Source of the DNA: an uncultured Chloroflexota bacterium
GTDB lineage: Bacteria; Chloroflexota; Limnocylindria; Limnocylindrales; Limnocylindraceae
Direction: 5' to 3'
Length of the DNA stretch: 6,826 nucleotides
Assembly (NCBI GenBank): GCA_903820655.1
Contig: CAIJIA010000065.1
Span: 1-6,826 of the forward strand
The notes beneath the pieces are model-generated. The model was not told the DNA's origin and ran no database searches. It saw nothing but the letters and a program-made list of their open reading frames with translations. Each line of letters opens with the position of its first letter. Positions within the stretch are counted from its first letter, which is position 1. The position numbers were made by a program, and so were the translations under genes. Below are positions 6,114-6,826 of the stretch, piece by piece.

Positions 6114-6323
6114 TTACAGAACGAGTGAAAGGATGCCGAGCACGATCGCGAGAACGCCAAGGCCTTCTGCGAATGCGGCACCGATGATGAAGACGCCGCG
6201 GATTGCGCCCGCTGCCTCTGGGTTGCGACCGATTGCGCTAGCGGCTGCCGCAGTGGCAATGCCTACGCCGAGGGCCGGCCCAATTACGCCGAGGGCTGCG
6301 ATGCCCGCCTGAAGCTTGTCCAT
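6114..6323 (-). CDS. atpE: F1Fo ATP synthase subunit c (proteolipid ring)
   Basis: Subunit c forms the membrane ring that rotates as protons pass. The 69-residue product is a two-helix hairpin: helix 1 at about 4-29 with the packing pattern G19-x-G21-x-A23-x-A25-x-A27, the polar loop IGRNPE at 31-36 that touches gamma and epsilon, and helix 2 at about 41-69. Glu53 in AAFAEGLG is the ion-binding carboxylate. Sodium-ring residues are absent: Val20 takes the place of Ilyobacter Gln32, and Gly54, Leu55 and Leu58 replace Ser66, Thr67 and Tyr70, so proton coupling is expected. The ATG at 6321-6323 has AGGAGG 8 bases upstream, the best-placed ribosome site in the window, as suits the subunit needed in most copies. 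The mature protein is short at its N-terminus. Confidence 0.98.
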   Translation of the reverse strand: MDKLQAGIAALGVIGPALGVGIATAAAASAIGRNPEAAGAIRGVFIIGAAFAEGLGVLAIVLGILSLVL

Positions 6324-6393
6324 GGTTCGTACCTCCTACTGTGTCGCCGCCCGGACTCGTGCCGTGCGTCCGACGCTCCGTTTCTGCCTGCGG
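6324..6393 (-). other. 70-base atpB-atpE spacer with a possible small hairpin
   Basis: This is the longest gap between ATP synthase genes in the window. It contains a 5-bp inverted repeat, CGGAC and GTCCG (6352-6356 and 6368-6372), about 15 bases upstream of the atpE ribosome site, which stays unpaired in that fold. No promoter-like pair of hexamers is convincing. It may set an unstructured, efficient entry site for atpE. Confidence 0.35.
6332..6337 (-). promoter_or_regulatory. Strong ribosome-binding site of atpE
   Basis: AGGAGG lies 8 bases before the atpE ATG, at optimal spacing. It confirms the start and fits high production of the c subunit. Confidence 0.85.
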
Positions 6394-6826
6394 CTAGTGT
6401 GCCGCAACTCGCGATTCGGCTCCCGCCGTCGCGCCATCCCCGGCCGCCGCCGGGCTGTGCTCATCGTGCCCCTCCTCGTGATGCCCCTCCATGGCCAGCA
6501 TGGTGAAGACGAGGACAAGGACGCTGAAGATGATCCCCTGCATGAGGCCCACGAAGAGCTCGAGGCCATACAGGGCAACTGGGATGTAGGCGAGGGTGAT
6601 CGTAGTCATCACGGTAAGGGCAAGCTCACCGCCGTAGATGTTGCCGAAGAGTCGCATCGCCAAGGTGATCGGCTTGACGAGCTCCAGGAAAAACTCCAAC
6701 ACGCCAACGAAGAGTCCGATTGGGCCGCTCTTCAGGGTGAAGAACTTACCGAGATAGCCGCCGATACCAAGTGCACGAACGCCCTGATAGTGGAAGTAGA
6801 CGAAGGCGACGAGCGCCAAGCCAACG
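6394..6826 (-). CDS. atpB: F1Fo ATP synthase subunit a, C-terminal 143 codons, cut by the window edge
   Basis: Subunit a forms the two proton half-channels beside the c ring. The visible part reads in without a start from the right edge. It contains MRLFGNIYGGEL with the essential arginine (codon 6652-6654, E. coli Arg210) and the Glu that matches Glu219, then a long hydrophobic helix pair ending in ELFVGLMQGIIFSVLVLVFT, where the Gln matches E. coli Gln252 and the Glu seven residues earlier stands at the place of His245. After the last helix there is an unusual hydrophilic tail of about 31 residues starting EGHHEEGHDEH, rich in His, Glu and Ala. A TTG at 6817-6819 is in frame but is not the start, since the frame is open to the edge with family-like hydrophobic sequence. 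The stop is 70 bases before atpE. Confidence 0.97.
   Translation of the reverse strand, partial: VGLALVAFVYFHYQGVRALGIGGYLGKFFTLKSGPIGLFVGVLEFFLELVKPITLAMRLFGNIYGGELALTVMTTITLAYIPVALYGLELFVGLMQGIIFSVLVLVFTMLAMEGHHEEGHDEHSPAAAGDGATAGAESRVAAH

Noticed and set aside
1..6826. A new biological system, mobile element or defence locus in the window
   Set aside because: Every gene is a recognisable ATP synthase subunit or murA, composition is even, and no terminal repeats, integrase, array or unknown gene is present.

Overview
The window is the distal three quarters of a bacterial F1Fo ATP synthase operon, read entirely on the minus strand. In transcription order (right to left) it holds atpB (a, 5' end off the right edge), atpE (c), atpF (b), atpH (delta), atpA (alpha), atpG (gamma), atpD (beta) and atpC (epsilon), followed by the first 190 codons of murA, which runs off the left edge. 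This is the classical atpBEFHAGDC order. All subunits in view are full length and keep their key residues, so an intact, proton-driven enzyme is expected. No RNA gene, mobile element, CRISPR array or transferred island is visible, and no stretch longer than 81 bases lies outside a gene.

The DNA is GC-rich, the spacers between ATP synthase genes are 2 to 70 bases, and there is one b gene (no b' and no b-delta fusion). The atpC-murA linkage, high GC and a MurA with Asp at the usual Cys position suggest a high-GC, Gram-positive-related or Chloroflexota-like lineage with a compact genome. I cannot place it further from sequence alone; the unfused b and delta argue against a mycobacterial type.

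Membrane genes come first (atpB, atpE, atpF at 6826-5526), then the stalk and catalytic genes (atpH, atpA, atpG, atpD, atpC at 5523-652), then an 81-base gap with a 7-bp stem-loop (626-643), then murA. The products form one machine: a and the c ring carry protons, gamma and epsilon rotate, alpha3beta3 makes ATP, and b2 with delta hold the stator. MurA begins peptidoglycan precursor synthesis and is functionally separate.

The most notable points are: MurA has Asp134 where fosfomycin-sensitive enzymes have Cys; translation signals are graded in a way that fits subunit stoichiometry, with strong clean Shine-Dalgarno sites for c, alpha and beta and hairpins over or just after the starts of delta, gamma and epsilon; the atpA stop codon lies in the loop of a hairpin followed by three tandem 7-base repeats, the last containing the atpG ribosome site; and alpha carries a short insertion relative to E. 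coli. I do not see a new biological system here; it is a well-conserved housekeeping operon with some regulatory fine structure.
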